Source of the DNA: Paenibacillus humicus NBRC 102415
Lineage (GTDB): Bacteria > Bacillota > Bacilli > Paenibacillales > Paenibacillaceae
NCBI RefSeq assembly: GCF_004000905.1
Contig: NZ_BIMD01000020.1
Span: forward strand, 20,101 to 84,100
DNA: 64,000 nt
Direction of reading: 5' to 3'
Below are positions 32,701-41,116 of this stretch, one piece after another. A program made the position numbers and the translations under genes. The notes beneath the pieces are model-generated. The model was not told the origin of the DNA. It was given only the letters and a program-made list of their open reading frames with translations, and did not search any database. Position 1 is the stretch's first letter. Each line of letters begins with the position of its first letter.

Positions 32701-33654
32701 ATCGTCGGCCGGACGGAAGGGCTCGTGCCTGCCCGCGTGCCGGGACGGGCGCTCGTGCGCGGAACGCCGCCTCTGGAATTCCAGACGGCGCTTCCGGAAT
32801 GGGACGGGCTTGGCAGCGATGTCCTGATCGGCAAGTTCAGCAGGCTTGCCGAGGACGGCCTGATCAGCCGGGCGGAGCCGATTCCGATGATGCCGGAGCG
32901 GATCTTCATCGACGAGCTCAATGACGGCGGAGCCGATGTCCCGGCAGGCGGCCGGATCGCGATCGGCCTCGCCGACCGCGATCTGCAGCCGGTGAGCCTA
33001 GAGCTGGCCGCGACCCCGGTCGTCATGGTCGCCGGAGATCCGATGGCGGGCAAGAGCACGCTGCTCGTGTCCTGGGTCGAGATGCTCCGCCGCCGCCTCG
33101 GAGATGACGGCATGCAAGTGTATGTGCAGGATTCCAGCTCGATGGGATTGTACCCGCTGCTCGTCAAGCCGGGGGCGGAAGATTTGTCCAGGATCGAGGA
33201 TATGTATGCGTTCACGGAGGAGCTCAAGGAGGAGCTGGCCGCACGCAGGTCCCAGCTGCTAGCCGTCCGCCGCTCCGGCGGAGATGCGGACGCTCTCATG
33301 GCTTCATGGAAGCAGCTGGTCTTCGTCATCGACCGCCTCTCGGAGTTCACGGCAGGCGATCAATACGCGCTCAAGGAGCTGCTGGAGCGGATCGTCAAGC
33401 AGGAGCGCGGCATGAAGGTCGCCGTGCTCGCCGCCGATACGACCTCGGAGCTCGCGAACAACTGGGACAGCCTCGGCAAGGCGATCCGAGAGGAGCAGAC
33501 GGGCATTCTGCTCGGCAGCCTCAAGGATCAGAACCTCTACAACGCAAGACTTCCTTACGGCAGCCAGGAGAAGGAATTCGAGCAGGGCGACGGGTATCTG
33601 GTCGTGAAAAACAAATTCACCGGACTCAGGACGGCGATCCTGTCCGGGAGGTAA
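29734..33654 (+). CDS. essC: Type VII secretion FtsK/SpoIIIE ATPase, EssC/EccC-like, without FHA domains
   Basis: The 1306-residue membrane ATPase drives type VII export of WXG100 substrates. After a Pro-rich start there are two helices (about 38-85), a basic region, then three ATPase modules with Walker A motifs GTTGSGKSE (about residue 472), GAPGTGKTV (about 823) and GDPMAGKST (about 1101). A Walker B IADEFAEL follows the first (about 583). The tandem N-terminal FHA domains of Firmicute EssC/YukBA are absent. It overlaps the DUF5050-like gene and is followed by two WXG100 genes. EssA, EssB and EsaA genes are not found in the window. Confidence 0.9.
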   Translation: MMKTSQHAFSRQPRFMPDMPGGEVAIPDPPYSQEKPDIAWFTILAPPAVMLVITFMLALTSQSMFLLISIATTAITLVTSLTGAASQIRRYKNRKKERESKYLQFIADRRSELAIAREQQAKAMNELHPEPAVCLQRIASLDGKLWERTSSYPDFLALRLGLGNVPLSMTIKHSPQAILLESDPLQMEPQRLALEFERVPDVPVAVDLAGSEICGIAGEDGKTAELARLMLLQLITHHGYDDVRVVVLAADDGAAKWDWLKFLPHLWDDAMETRYLLCGKAVAHQALGDLYAVLKDREFRTVGGSTLPHYVFVVEDASLLDYEPINKYVFNRCGHLGVSSVFLAGNQAYLPMNCRTVITLQGKTGELADRESGGKILFRPDKLDFKSLQQTVRRLGPLRLRENGASFSLPASVTLLDLLRVRTVGEVELAERWSRNRTFKGISVPIGVKGGGSLFSLDLHETGHGPHGLVAGTTGSGKSELLQSIIISLAVNYHPHDIVFVLIDYKGGGMADVFKGMPHLVGTITNLGGNQTTRALLSIKSELQRRQRLFSRYGVNNIDRYQKLYYSLDDRGDMPPIPHLVMIADEFAELKQDQPEFMKELVSAARVGRSLGVHLILATQKPAGVVDDQIWSNSKFKICLKVQDEADSKDVIKRPDAALIKEPGRAYIQVGNDEIFELFQSAYSGADYDPEGEMLRSENRVKRIYELGPGGRAEQIYPAEEEKIAARELPSQLKAMVDHIASTARDGGILPLEGPWMPPLPEQLDLKGMLPEAALASCESGIWPADKPIFAVSAGMLDDPRGQLQEPLVIDFAAEGNLFVYGAPGTGKTVLLRTLCLSIAMSYSPDEARIYVMDFGGSSFKAMEKLPHCGGVMTLEQESRISQFMLYIFRLMEERKRLFEQSGSDGFADYRGKGGRLPAVAVVIDNYFALSETYEAVDDKMIVLAREGFKYGIYMVVTATNSALVRYKFAVNFKMAVSLQLTDKSEYDGIVGRTEGLVPARVPGRALVRGTPPLEFQTALPEWDGLGSDVLIGKFSRLAEDGLISRAEPIPMMPERIFIDELNDGGADVPAGGRIAIGLADRDLQPVSLELAATPVVMVAGDPMAGKSTLLVSWVEMLRRRLGDDGMQVYVQDSSSMGLYPLLVKPGAEDLSRIEDMYAFTEELKEELAARRSQLLAVRRSGGDADALMASWKQLVFVIDRLSEFTAGDQYALKELLERIVKQERGMKVAVLAADTTSELANNWDSLGKAIREEQTGILLGSLKDQNLYNARLPYGSQEKEFEQGDGYLVVKNKFTGLRTAILSGR

Positions 33655-33668
33655 AGGAGGCGCCGCAC

Positions 33669-34019
33669 ATGCCCACACCGTCGGAAATCCGCGGCAACGC
33701 CGCTGCCGTGAATGCGGCCGCGGACGAAATCAGGCGGGCTGAAGCCCGCTACAGAACGGAGGTATCCGCCGCAGCCTCGTGGTGGCAGGGGGAAGCGGGC
33801 AAGGCATTCGCGGATTCCTACAAGGAAATCCAGGCGGATATCAACCGTCTGCTGTCCAAGATGGACGGCCTGGAGAGCAGCCTCAAAGGGCTGGCCGGAG
33901 ATGTCCAGCGCGCCGACGACGAGCGCCGCCGCAAGCTCGAGGAGGAGCGGCGACGGGCTCAGGAGCAGGAGCAGCGGCGCCGCGAGGAAGAAGCGCGCAA
34001 GTCGGCGGGACGCCGCTAG
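33669..34019 (+). CDS. WXG100-family protein with charged C-terminal tail
   Basis: The 116-residue protein starts with a WXG100 helical hairpin: W38-W39-Q40-G41 lies at the turn and flanking helices run to about residue 80. Unlike the compact family, it ends in an Arg/Glu-rich stretch (about 78-116, DDERRRKLEEERRRAQ and onward), probably a single alpha-helix or coiled coil. AAGGAGG precedes ATG 33669, and it follows essC by 14 bp. It is a probable substrate or structural partner of the EssC machine. Confidence 0.88.
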   Translation: MPTPSEIRGNAAAVNAAADEIRRAEARYRTEVSAAASWWQGEAGKAFADSYKEIQADINRLLSKMDGLESSLKGLAGDVQRADDERRRKLEEERRRAQEQEQRRREEEARKSAGRR

Positions 34020-34092
34020 AAGCCCACCGGCACAGCCCCGGCTGCTGATCTGAGGAAGGCACGGCATTTCTTTTGAAAGGAGGTGAATCCAA

Positions 34093-34383
34093 ATGGCAAA
34101 CCAGACATTCAGCCCCGAACAGGCGAGAAGCGTAGCAAGCTCCATCAAGAACAAGGGCCAGAACGCGAAAAGCGTCGTTGATCAGCTCGACCGCGAGATC
34201 AAATCCGTGGAAGGCTGGTGGCAGGGCGAATCCGCCAAGGCCTTCGTCGACGAATTCAACCAGTTGAAGCCAAGCCTCGACAAGCTCGTCGAGTGTGTGA
34301 ACAACATCAGCACTTCCCTGCAGAAGGTCGCGGATATCAAGGAACAAAGCGACCGCGATATCGCCAGCCAGCTTCGCAAGTAA
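34093..34383 (+). CDS. WXG100-family (EsxA-like) protein
   Basis: This 96-residue protein has the classical ESAT-6/EsxA length. The helical hairpin is visible with the WXG-type turn W42-W43-Q44-G45 and the second helix AKAFVDEFNQLKPSLDKLVE. AAAGGAGGTG precedes the ATG. It likely forms a dimer and is exported through EssC. A 136-bp gap without a recognised gene follows before the effector candidate at 34520. Confidence 0.93.
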   Translation: MANQTFSPEQARSVASSIKNKGQNAKSVVDQLDREIKSVEGWWQGESAKAFVDEFNQLKPSLDKLVECVNNISTSLQKVADIKEQSDRDIASQLRK

Positions 34384-34519
34384 TCATGCTCTTCATCGGC
34401 GTGCTGAGGGAGCCCGTCTCCCTCCAACACGCTTTTCCTCCGAAAACGACAGAACGGAGCCATGACGGCGAATTCGATCACATATAGATATGTCAGCTTG
34501 TGGAAAGGAGTGCAGGCTT

Positions 34520-35701
34520 GTGATTCTGAAGGTGAATCCCGACAGCGTATCCAAATTGGCCGCAGGCATGAAAAGCCTGGAGAAGCCGTTCGAGCCGGTA
34601 GCGGCAGGCTTGTCCCGGTCCGTCGGCGGCATGATCGCCAGCACGAAGTCGGCGTATCCCGAATCCTATGTCCAGTCTGGCGCCAGAAGCGCGGAATCGG
34701 CTCTGGCGGAGATCGGCCGTATGGCCAGCTCTATCGGCGATCGGCTGACAGACAAGATGAATACGCTCAGGGAGATCGCGGCCGAATACAAAAAGGCCGA
34801 GGAGCGGTCGAAGGGATACGCGACGGCGAAGGAAACCGTGAAGATGTACAAGAACGCCTGGGGATTGTTCGACAAAGTCGTCATCGGCGCATACTCCGTC
34901 ATGCAGGGCTACCATTTTCAGATCAAGGGCGATTATGTGCATGTATACGGCTCTAAAACTCCCAAAGGGTTCTTGGGCAGCCAATACATCAAATGGCGCA
35001 AAAAAGACAATCTGATGGGGACCCGATACCGCTATGACAATGGCAAAGTCGGAAAGTATATGGACCCTAAAACAGCCATTAAAGGCGATTTGTCGAGCAG
35101 CTACAATATCTTGAAGAAAAGCGCCTGGAAAAACTCCCTTAAAGGCGGAGGCATCCTTGGAGCCGCCTTCACTGTCGGAGGAAGCGTCTACAGCTACGGC
35201 TGGGGCGAGAACAAGAACCACGGTCTGGCCAGCACCGAGTTCGCTTCCGATCTCGTCGTGGAGTCGGCGGTCATGGTCGGAACGACCGCGCTTAGCGCCG
35301 CGGCGGGCGCAGGAGCCGGCGCTCTGGCCGGCGCGGCCTTCGGCAGCGTTGTTCCTGGACTTGGGACCGCAGTCGGCTTCTTCGTCGGATTGGGCGTCGG
35401 CGTATTCATGAGCTCCGATACGGGCAAGGCGATCAAGGATTGGACCAAAGACAAGCTCAATAAGGGCATCGAAGGAACCGTCGCAGGCGTGAAGGCAGCC
35501 GGAAAAGCGTTGAAGCAAGGCGCGGAGTTCACCGGGAAAGCGATCAGCGCCGCTGCAGGTGCCGTCCACAGCACGATTGAGACAGGCGTCAAAAAAGCGA
35601 AGCAGGCCGCCGACGAGATTCTTGAAAAAGGTTCTCAAGCGGCTGATCTGATCGGGAAGGCGGCCGGCTCGCTCGTCGGCGGACTCAAATCACTCTTTTA
35701 G
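34520..35701 (+). CDS. Type VII effector candidate with glycine-zipper membrane region
   Basis: The 393-residue protein has a helical N-terminal domain (about 1-110), a central mixed domain (KGDYVHVYGSKTPKGFLGSQYIKW), and a strongly hydrophobic Gly/Ala region (about 255-315, including AAAGAGAGALAGAAFGSVVP and GTAVGFFVGLGVGVFMS), followed by an amphipathic Ala/Lys tail. There is no signal peptide. Glycine zippers occur in pore-forming toxins and in type VII effectors, so a membrane-acting effector is proposed. GTG 34520 has AAAGGAG upstream. The next gene encodes a multi-helix membrane protein that could be its immunity partner. No direct family match. Confidence 0.65.
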   Translation: MILKVNPDSVSKLAAGMKSLEKPFEPVAAGLSRSVGGMIASTKSAYPESYVQSGARSAESALAEIGRMASSIGDRLTDKMNTLREIAAEYKKAEERSKGYATAKETVKMYKNAWGLFDKVVIGAYSVMQGYHFQIKGDYVHVYGSKTPKGFLGSQYIKWRKKDNLMGTRYRYDNGKVGKYMDPKTAIKGDLSSSYNILKKSAWKNSLKGGGILGAAFTVGGSVYSYGWGENKNHGLASTEFASDLVVESAVMVGTTALSAAAGAGAGALAGAAFGSVVPGLGTAVGFFVGLGVGVFMSSDTGKAIKDWTKDKLNKGIEGTVAGVKAAGKALKQGAEFTGKAISAAAGAVHSTIETGVKKAKQAADEILEKGSQAADLIGKAAGSLVGGLKSLF

Positions 35702-35716
35702 CAAGGAGGCGTATCG

Positions 35717-36346
35717 ATGCCGCGCGAAGCTAGGCCTGCCCGAAGCTCAAATGCCTTGTACGCTGCTTTTTTTGTGCCTCTTGTCGGCGCCGTGCTCATG
35801 TCCGTCATTCCGGCCTGGTCGCCACGGACGGCCTGGTTCGCCATTACGGCAGGCGTGCTGAACATGGCGTTTGTTTTGATCATGAGGAGAACACGGACGC
35901 TGGAGAAATCCCGCAAGCGGAAAGTGATTTTCGGCATCTCCCAATTCAATCTCTTTGTCCTTTTCATGCTGGGGATCGTCTGGAGGGTTTGGGACGGGGG
36001 GCTGCTGCTGGCAGCGGGACTTTTGCTGCTGAACGTCGTTTGCGCTTTTGTCGGCTTGAGATTCCGGAGGTTCATTTTTCAGGAAGCCGCGAATCCTCAG
36101 ACAAAAACCGGCAGAATCATTTATACGATCGGGCTCGCAGGCGCAGGCGCCGCAGGCATTCTCGGCTATTCGCTGGGAAATCTTCTGGGAGAGAGGTTCG
36201 CCGGCAAGCTGCCTCTCTTTCTCACCCTCGCCTTTGTTCCCGTTTCCATGTATGTGCTGCTGGTGATTTATTCCGCTTGGAGCAAGGTAGATGATCCCGA
36301 CTGGGATCCGATGGATGCGAAGGGCAGCTTCAGGTCAGGCGCCTAG
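35717..36346 (+). CDS. Multi-spanning membrane protein, possible immunity partner
   Basis: The 209-residue protein has about six predicted helices (such as ALYAAFFVPLVGAVLMSVI, LFVLFMLGIVWRVWDGG and LPLFLTLAFVPVSMYVLLVIY) and short polar ends. It is 15 bp downstream of the glycine-zipper protein. Membrane immunity proteins often follow membrane-acting effectors, which is the basis of the suggestion; no domain was recognised. Confidence 0.6.
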   Translation: MPREARPARSSNALYAAFFVPLVGAVLMSVIPAWSPRTAWFAITAGVLNMAFVLIMRRTRTLEKSRKRKVIFGISQFNLFVLFMLGIVWRVWDGGLLLAAGLLLLNVVCAFVGLRFRRFIFQEAANPQTKTGRIIYTIGLAGAGAAGILGYSLGNLLGERFAGKLPLFLTLAFVPVSMYVLLVIYSAWSKVDDPDWDPMDAKGSFRSGA

Positions 36347-36377
36347 CATCCCATGATGACGACAGGAGCGTGAAGAA

Positions 36378-37127
36378 ATGACGGCTACACCGCAGACATC
36401 CATTCCCATTGATTTGAACGATCCCATGGAAATGGAAGCATTCTCGAACAAGCTGTTGATCGAATATGGGGACGGAGGCTCCAGCCTGAAGCCGGAGCAC
36501 AGCCGGGAGCTTGCGCAGCTGATCCAGAACAAGTGGATCGGGCTGCAGGGCTATGCGCATGCTTACGCCCGTGACTGGGTGAACAACGAGGATATGGTGA
36601 AGCAGATCGGAGAGGATCTTGAAAAGGCCGAATCCCATGAGGAAGCGACAGAGGCGGTGCTCATTCATTTGCGCCGCTGGGGCAGGCAGGCTGCTGGCGA
36701 CTTCATCGGCGCCTTCTGCTTCCTGGAAGCCAAGGCCGGGAGCGAGGGGGGAGATGACGCCATCATCGCCGAGATCCGCCGCACCGAACGGGCTTACGCC
36801 GGTTATCTGGCTGCCCATGAGCAGGAGCTGATCATCGATGAAACCGCCAGCGGGCTGAGTCCCGGGGATTCCCTCTACATTGCCCAGCCGCTGTTCCAGC
36901 ATGCCCCGGGGTTCATGGACTGGCTGTTCGGGGCGGTCGATATATCCCTGCTCAACCGCAGGCCTCTGATCAAGGACGCTCTCATCGCCGACAGCTTTGA
37001 GCAGCTGCTGCTGAAGACGCTTCTCGCCTCGGGCGGCGTCGTCGAGGAGGTTTCGCTGTTTGCCGCTTATTGCGCGCATCTGCTTGATTTGCCACGGTTT
37101 TACCATCTTGGCGAAGAGGCCGTATGA
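36378..37127 (+). CDS. Hypothetical cytosolic protein of the Tad/type VII operon
   Basis: The 249-residue acidic, mostly helical protein has no membrane segment or signal. Its ends are polar, and the middle carries HLRRWGRQAAGDFIGAFCFLEAK. It was not recognised. The GGAGCG site precedes ATG 36378 and its 3' end overlaps the next gene by 4 bp, so it belongs to the operon. Cytosolic chaperone or adaptor roles are possible but unsupported. Confidence 0.55.
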   Translation: MTATPQTSIPIDLNDPMEMEAFSNKLLIEYGDGGSSLKPEHSRELAQLIQNKWIGLQGYAHAYARDWVNNEDMVKQIGEDLEKAESHEEATEAVLIHLRRWGRQAAGDFIGAFCFLEAKAGSEGGDDAIIAEIRRTERAYAGYLAAHEQELIIDETASGLSPGDSLYIAQPLFQHAPGFMDWLFGAVDISLLNRRPLIKDALIADSFEQLLLKTLLASGGVVEEVSLFAAYCAHLLDLPRFYHLGEEAV

Positions 37128-37459
37128 TCGGCAGGCTTTACCGTCGATGGGAAAGCTGGAATGACCGCTGGTGGCAAGATCTGAGCGATACATACAAGAG
37201 GTACAAAAAGGAGCATCGCAAGATGATCCGCAAAAACCGGCAGGGAAATGAAGAGATGGTGCAGGCGGGCCATTTCTACCGATTTTGGCTTGGAGAAAGG
37301 GAACTGAAGCCCGGGCAAAGGTTCTGGACCCGCTTCCTTTTCGATTGGCATTTCAGCCGGATGGAATGGATCGAAGCGCGCATCTCCTTCCCCTTTTTCA
37401 TCGTCATGGCTTTGCTTGTGGCGGTCGTCCTCGGCATCGTGCTGCTGTTCGTCATTTAA
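37124..37459 (+). CDS. Small basic protein with C-terminal membrane helix
   Basis: The 111-residue protein has a Trp/Arg/Lys-rich cytosolic part (WESWNDRWWQDLSDTYKRYKK) and a single C-terminal helix (FFIVMALLVAVVLGIVLLFVI), a tail-anchored plan. It overlaps the previous gene by 4 bp. No family was recognised; it may tether a partner to the membrane near the secretion machine. Confidence 0.58.
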   Translation: MIGRLYRRWESWNDRWWQDLSDTYKRYKKEHRKMIRKNRQGNEEMVQAGHFYRFWLGERELKPGQRFWTRFLFDWHFSRMEWIEARISFPFFIVMALLVAVVLGIVLLFVI

Positions 37460-37477
37460 TCCAAGGAGGAAACCATC

Positions 37478-38302
37478 ATGAAGAAAATCATTTCCTTGCT
37501 CGCTGCCGGCACGATCGCGGCAGCTGCCGTTCCCGTTGCTGCACAGGCGGCGGCATTGCCGCTGCGCATCGTCGTCAATGGCGAGAAGATCAGCCTGCCG
37601 GACGCGCAGCCGTTCGTGGATAAAAGCTCCCGTGCACAAGTGCCTTTACGTTTCGTCAGCCAGGCGCTCGGAGCGAAGGTGGATTGGAACAGCGGAGCCA
37701 AGCTGGCGTCGGTATCGGCTGCCAGCATGAACGTAGCCGTGACGGTCGGCAAGAAAGAATACAAGGTCAACGGCGAGAAGAAGCTCATGGATACCGCCGC
37801 TCTCGTGAAGAGCAGCCGCACGTTCGTGCCGATCCGCTTCGTGAGCGAAGCGCTGGGCGCATCGGTCAACTGGGACAAGAAAATCAATACGATCTATATC
37901 GATACGACGGGAATCGGGACGGCGAAGCCTCCGGCGACGGGCGGAACCGGGGACGAAATCAATGCCAACGGCTTCGTCATCAAAAAGGAATATGAGTCGA
38001 AGCTTCTGGTCGACGTTTCGGAGCCGTCCGAAGTGAAGGAAGACGGAGGGGTCATCGTCCTCATTCTGCCTTTCGGATTGAAGGGTGCGGACTTCGAGAG
38101 GCAGCTAGTTGAAGCCGAATTCATCCTGAAGCAGAAAATCGAGGCCAAGACGGTGGACGCCATCATCGCATACGCGAAAAAGAAGAACAAGAGAGACATG
38201 GAGCTCGAAACGAAAAAATTCGAGGATGCGACCTACAAGGTGCTGGTCGGCTCCGCCTATTACAGCGACACAGCCATCACGGTCATTTTGAAAAAATACT
38301 AG
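37478..38302 (+). CDS. Secreted protein with copper-amine-oxidase-type stalk domain
   Basis: The 274-residue product has a signal peptide (MKKIISLLAAGTIAAAAVPVAAQA). It is followed by the stalk domain common in Paenibacillus cell-surface proteins: IRIVVNG-type start, VPLRFVSQALGAKVDWN and, again, VPIRFVSEALGASVNWD. The C-terminal 120 residues form an unrecognised domain. No copper-oxidase catalytic part is present, so the name refers only to the domain's origin. The stalk may attach to the wall or to another surface protein. AAGGAGG precedes the ATG. Confidence 0.82.
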   Translation: MKKIISLLAAGTIAAAAVPVAAQAAALPLRIVVNGEKISLPDAQPFVDKSSRAQVPLRFVSQALGAKVDWNSGAKLASVSAASMNVAVTVGKKEYKVNGEKKLMDTAALVKSSRTFVPIRFVSEALGASVNWDKKINTIYIDTTGIGTAKPPATGGTGDEINANGFVIKKEYESKLLVDVSEPSEVKEDGGVIVLILPFGLKGADFERQLVEAEFILKQKIEAKTVDAIIAYAKKKNKRDMELETKKFEDATYKVLVGSAYYSDTAITVILKKY

Positions 38303-38320
38303 CGGGCATGCGGGTGAAAA

Positions 38321-41104
38321 ATGAAAAGAATCCTATCTATCTCTCTAGTCCTTGCGGCTGTTTCCAGCTTGTTCCCTTCGGCAGTCCCATCCTTCGCAGC
38401 AGCCCAGGGCGATCCTCCGGAGCGCGCGCTGACGAGCAGTTCCGATCCATCCGAAGTGTTGGCCGCGATCAACCGGGACATGTTCGATATTTACGGGCTT
38501 GAAAGCTATTTCCCGGAAAATACATCCAAGTTCGGACCCTACCGGAAGGATCTGATCCGGAACAAGCTGCAGGAATCGCAAAAAATTGATGGGCATTATG
38601 CCTTTGAAGTGGTATACGGATCCGATCATGGCGACACGCTGATCCACATGAATCCTCCGGTGAAGGAGTATTCGGGCTATACGCTGGCCGGCTCCTCGGT
38701 TCCGACGGAAGGAACCCCTTGGTATGCGGGCTGGAGCGGCCACAAGATTCAGGATATGAAGATGATCGAGGAGCCTTGGCGCAAGGAAAAAGTGACCGAC
38801 CGCTATTTCATCGTGCAGAATCAGTTCAATAAGCGGGGCAATGGCTTCACGGATCGGAACGTTACGCTCGAGGATTCGATTCAGGAAGGGCTGAACAGGC
38901 TGTACGCAGGCAAGAAGTACAGCCAATTCATCTACAACCGTCAGAATGAAGCGTATAAGGACCGAATCGTGTTCGACAAAGGCGCGAAACCGAGCCTGGG
39001 AGGAAAATGGCAGGATTATGTGCATGTCTTTCAGCCTCCGACGCGGATTTCATGGGGCTACGGCATGATCTTCATTGAAAATACGCCTGGAAAAATAACG
39101 TTTCTAGGCATCCCGATGGCGCCGTTCGATCTGGTCGGTCCTCCCGAAGCCGACTTGTCGGCCAGCTTCGAGCAGCTGCCATCGGCGGCCGTATCCGGCA
39201 GCGAGGTGAGAATCGGCGTCAGAGTGAAGTCGACGTTCAAGAATCAAGTGACGGCGCCCTTCTCCTGGAGTGTGGTCGAGACGGGAACAGACCGCTCGGT
39301 CCGAGGCGTCGCCTACTCGGTCAAAGGAGAGGAGGGAACCGCTCCAACCGGCCGACTCACGCTGAATCCAAACGGAGAATCGGTACTCTATGCGACGTTC
39401 ACCATGCCGGAGCGCGACGTCCGCGTCCAGTTCAACGTCAACCGGGATGGAGATTCGCCGAAAGAATCCTACACGGCAAACAATTCCATCGACTCTCTTC
39501 CGAGAGCCGTGAAAAAAATCACGCCGATCGAGGTCGGTTATGACGTCCTCTCCCGGCAGCTGGACTTCCCGCTGGCCAACGGAGCGGATATAACGGCTGT
39601 TCTCCGTCTCCCGGGCGGTTCCAGCTATGCCTGGACCGGCAATGCGGCCGGCGCTCTGAGCGTCTCGAACCAGGCGCCTGACCTGTACAGGCAGTTCCGG
39701 GACGACAACAATCCGCCTGTCGACGAGGCGGGAACGGTCATTACGCGCAACCCGCAGATCAAGGCGGTCGTCGACCGCAAGGACTTCGGGGACGATCCTG
39801 TCGGCGGCCGTTTCTTCCAGGGCGCCGAGCCGGCATCGGCGGACCGGATCGGCAGCATTCTCTATTCCGGCGATGTCGTCCGGCCTTGGAAATACGAGTA
39901 CGACTACTGCGCGGAAGCGGACGAGAACGGCGGCTGCAAGAGAATGGAAACCGAGCGGCGGACAGGGACGGCGTCGGCAAGCTTTGACGACGGCACCGAT
40001 ACGAAGGCTTTCCTCGTCCACATTTACAACGGCTCCAAAACTCTCGTGCAGCATAAATATGACCAGAAGATCGAGGGAAACCAGGACAAGACAGCCGAGC
40101 CGAAAAAGCTGTACTGGGAAAACGAAGCCTACAAATTCGACGTCGTCCGCTGGATGAAAGATGTCGATGCGGCCGGCAAGGCGATCAAGTGGACGGCCGT
40201 CGACGGCCGCTATGAGCGCAGCTTCACCCAGCAGGCGAGCGGGGAGCTGGACTGGGGCGTGAAAACCTCGATGGCCGGCAGCTATAAGACGGCCAGGGAG
40301 GCGGCGAAAAACGGCGCGGGCAGCAAATCCAGCTATGACAAGGCCGTATTCGCTACGGACCGCGAGCTGCAGAAGTTCGCCTATCCAATCAAGTCGGGCT
40401 ACTACTTCAATCCCGCCGGAATCTACACGTTCAAGGTGAAGACGGTGACCTACAAGCCGACCCCGGACGATACGCAGGATCATAAAGACCTGGTCGAGGC
40501 TGCAACGGACTCATTCCGTTACGGAACCGATCTGATGTACATCGACTCCGGCAAGCGTGCGGTCAACATCCGGGGCGAGCAGCTCTCCGCCAGCGGGGGA
40601 AGCTTCGAGCGCAAAATGGGCGTCCTGTCCGCCAAAAACAACAAGGGCGTGGACGGGAAAGAGCTGCTGACGGTCAGCGGCAGGAAAGAAAGCAGCGACA
40701 GCTACAAAAAAACCGTGAGGGAGATCAAATCCTCTGCAGCCCGGGAGCAGGACGGCGATGCGACGGATCCTTATTGGAAGAAAGTGATGGAGGGTTATTC
40801 CGAGTCTTCCACGGCGGGCAGCCAGAGCAGCTACCAATACCGCGAGTACGTGAAGAACGGCAAGATGTATGAGATAACGGAAACGACGACGGTGACCATT
40901 CAGATCAACAAGGGCAATCTGCCGCTTTATACGCATGCCAATATGGCGAACGGCGGCTATACGATCCGGGCCTGGGTCGAGGATATCGACCTGTCCAAAG
41001 AAAAACATGCCTATAACGTTCTTCCGGCCTTGAAGGGAATCAAGGAACTGGACATCGTCGGCATTACTGTGCAAGGCTCCATGCTGGATGATTTGAACAA
41101 CTGA
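38321..41104 (+). CDS. Large secreted protein, last gene of the Tad/type VII operon
   Basis: The 927-residue protein has a clear signal peptide (MKRILSISLVLAAVSSLFPS, cleavage near AFAAAQ) and no other membrane segment. It is beta-rich with Ig-like stretches around 275-390 (VSGSEVRIGVRVKSTF, GRLTLNPNGESVLYATFTM). It has one close Cys pair (CAEADENGGC, about 528-537). I do not recognise the whole; a link to the Athe_2463-type domain is possible from memory but unchecked. It may be a pilus tip or surface adhesin. It starts 18 bp after the stalk protein and ends at the operon terminator. Confidence 0.65.
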   Translation: MKRILSISLVLAAVSSLFPSAVPSFAAAQGDPPERALTSSSDPSEVLAAINRDMFDIYGLESYFPENTSKFGPYRKDLIRNKLQESQKIDGHYAFEVVYGSDHGDTLIHMNPPVKEYSGYTLAGSSVPTEGTPWYAGWSGHKIQDMKMIEEPWRKEKVTDRYFIVQNQFNKRGNGFTDRNVTLEDSIQEGLNRLYAGKKYSQFIYNRQNEAYKDRIVFDKGAKPSLGGKWQDYVHVFQPPTRISWGYGMIFIENTPGKITFLGIPMAPFDLVGPPEADLSASFEQLPSAAVSGSEVRIGVRVKSTFKNQVTAPFSWSVVETGTDRSVRGVAYSVKGEEGTAPTGRLTLNPNGESVLYATFTMPERDVRVQFNVNRDGDSPKESYTANNSIDSLPRAVKKITPIEVGYDVLSRQLDFPLANGADITAVLRLPGGSSYAWTGNAAGALSVSNQAPDLYRQFRDDNNPPVDEAGTVITRNPQIKAVVDRKDFGDDPVGGRFFQGAEPASADRIGSILYSGDVVRPWKYEYDYCAEADENGGCKRMETERRTGTASASFDDGTDTKAFLVHIYNGSKTLVQHKYDQKIEGNQDKTAEPKKLYWENEAYKFDVVRWMKDVDAAGKAIKWTAVDGRYERSFTQQASGELDWGVKTSMAGSYKTAREAAKNGAGSKSSYDKAVFATDRELQKFAYPIKSGYYFNPAGIYTFKVKTVTYKPTPDDTQDHKDLVEAATDSFRYGTDLMYIDSGKRAVNIRGEQLSASGGSFERKMGVLSAKNNKGVDGKELLTVSGRKESSDSYKKTVREIKSSAAREQDGDATDPYWKKVMEGYSESSTAGSQSSYQYREYVKNGKMYEITETTTVTIQINKGNLPLYTHANMANGGYTIRAWVEDIDLSKEKHAYNVLPALKGIKELDIVGITVQGSMLDDLNN

Positions 41105-41116
41105 GATGAGATTGAG

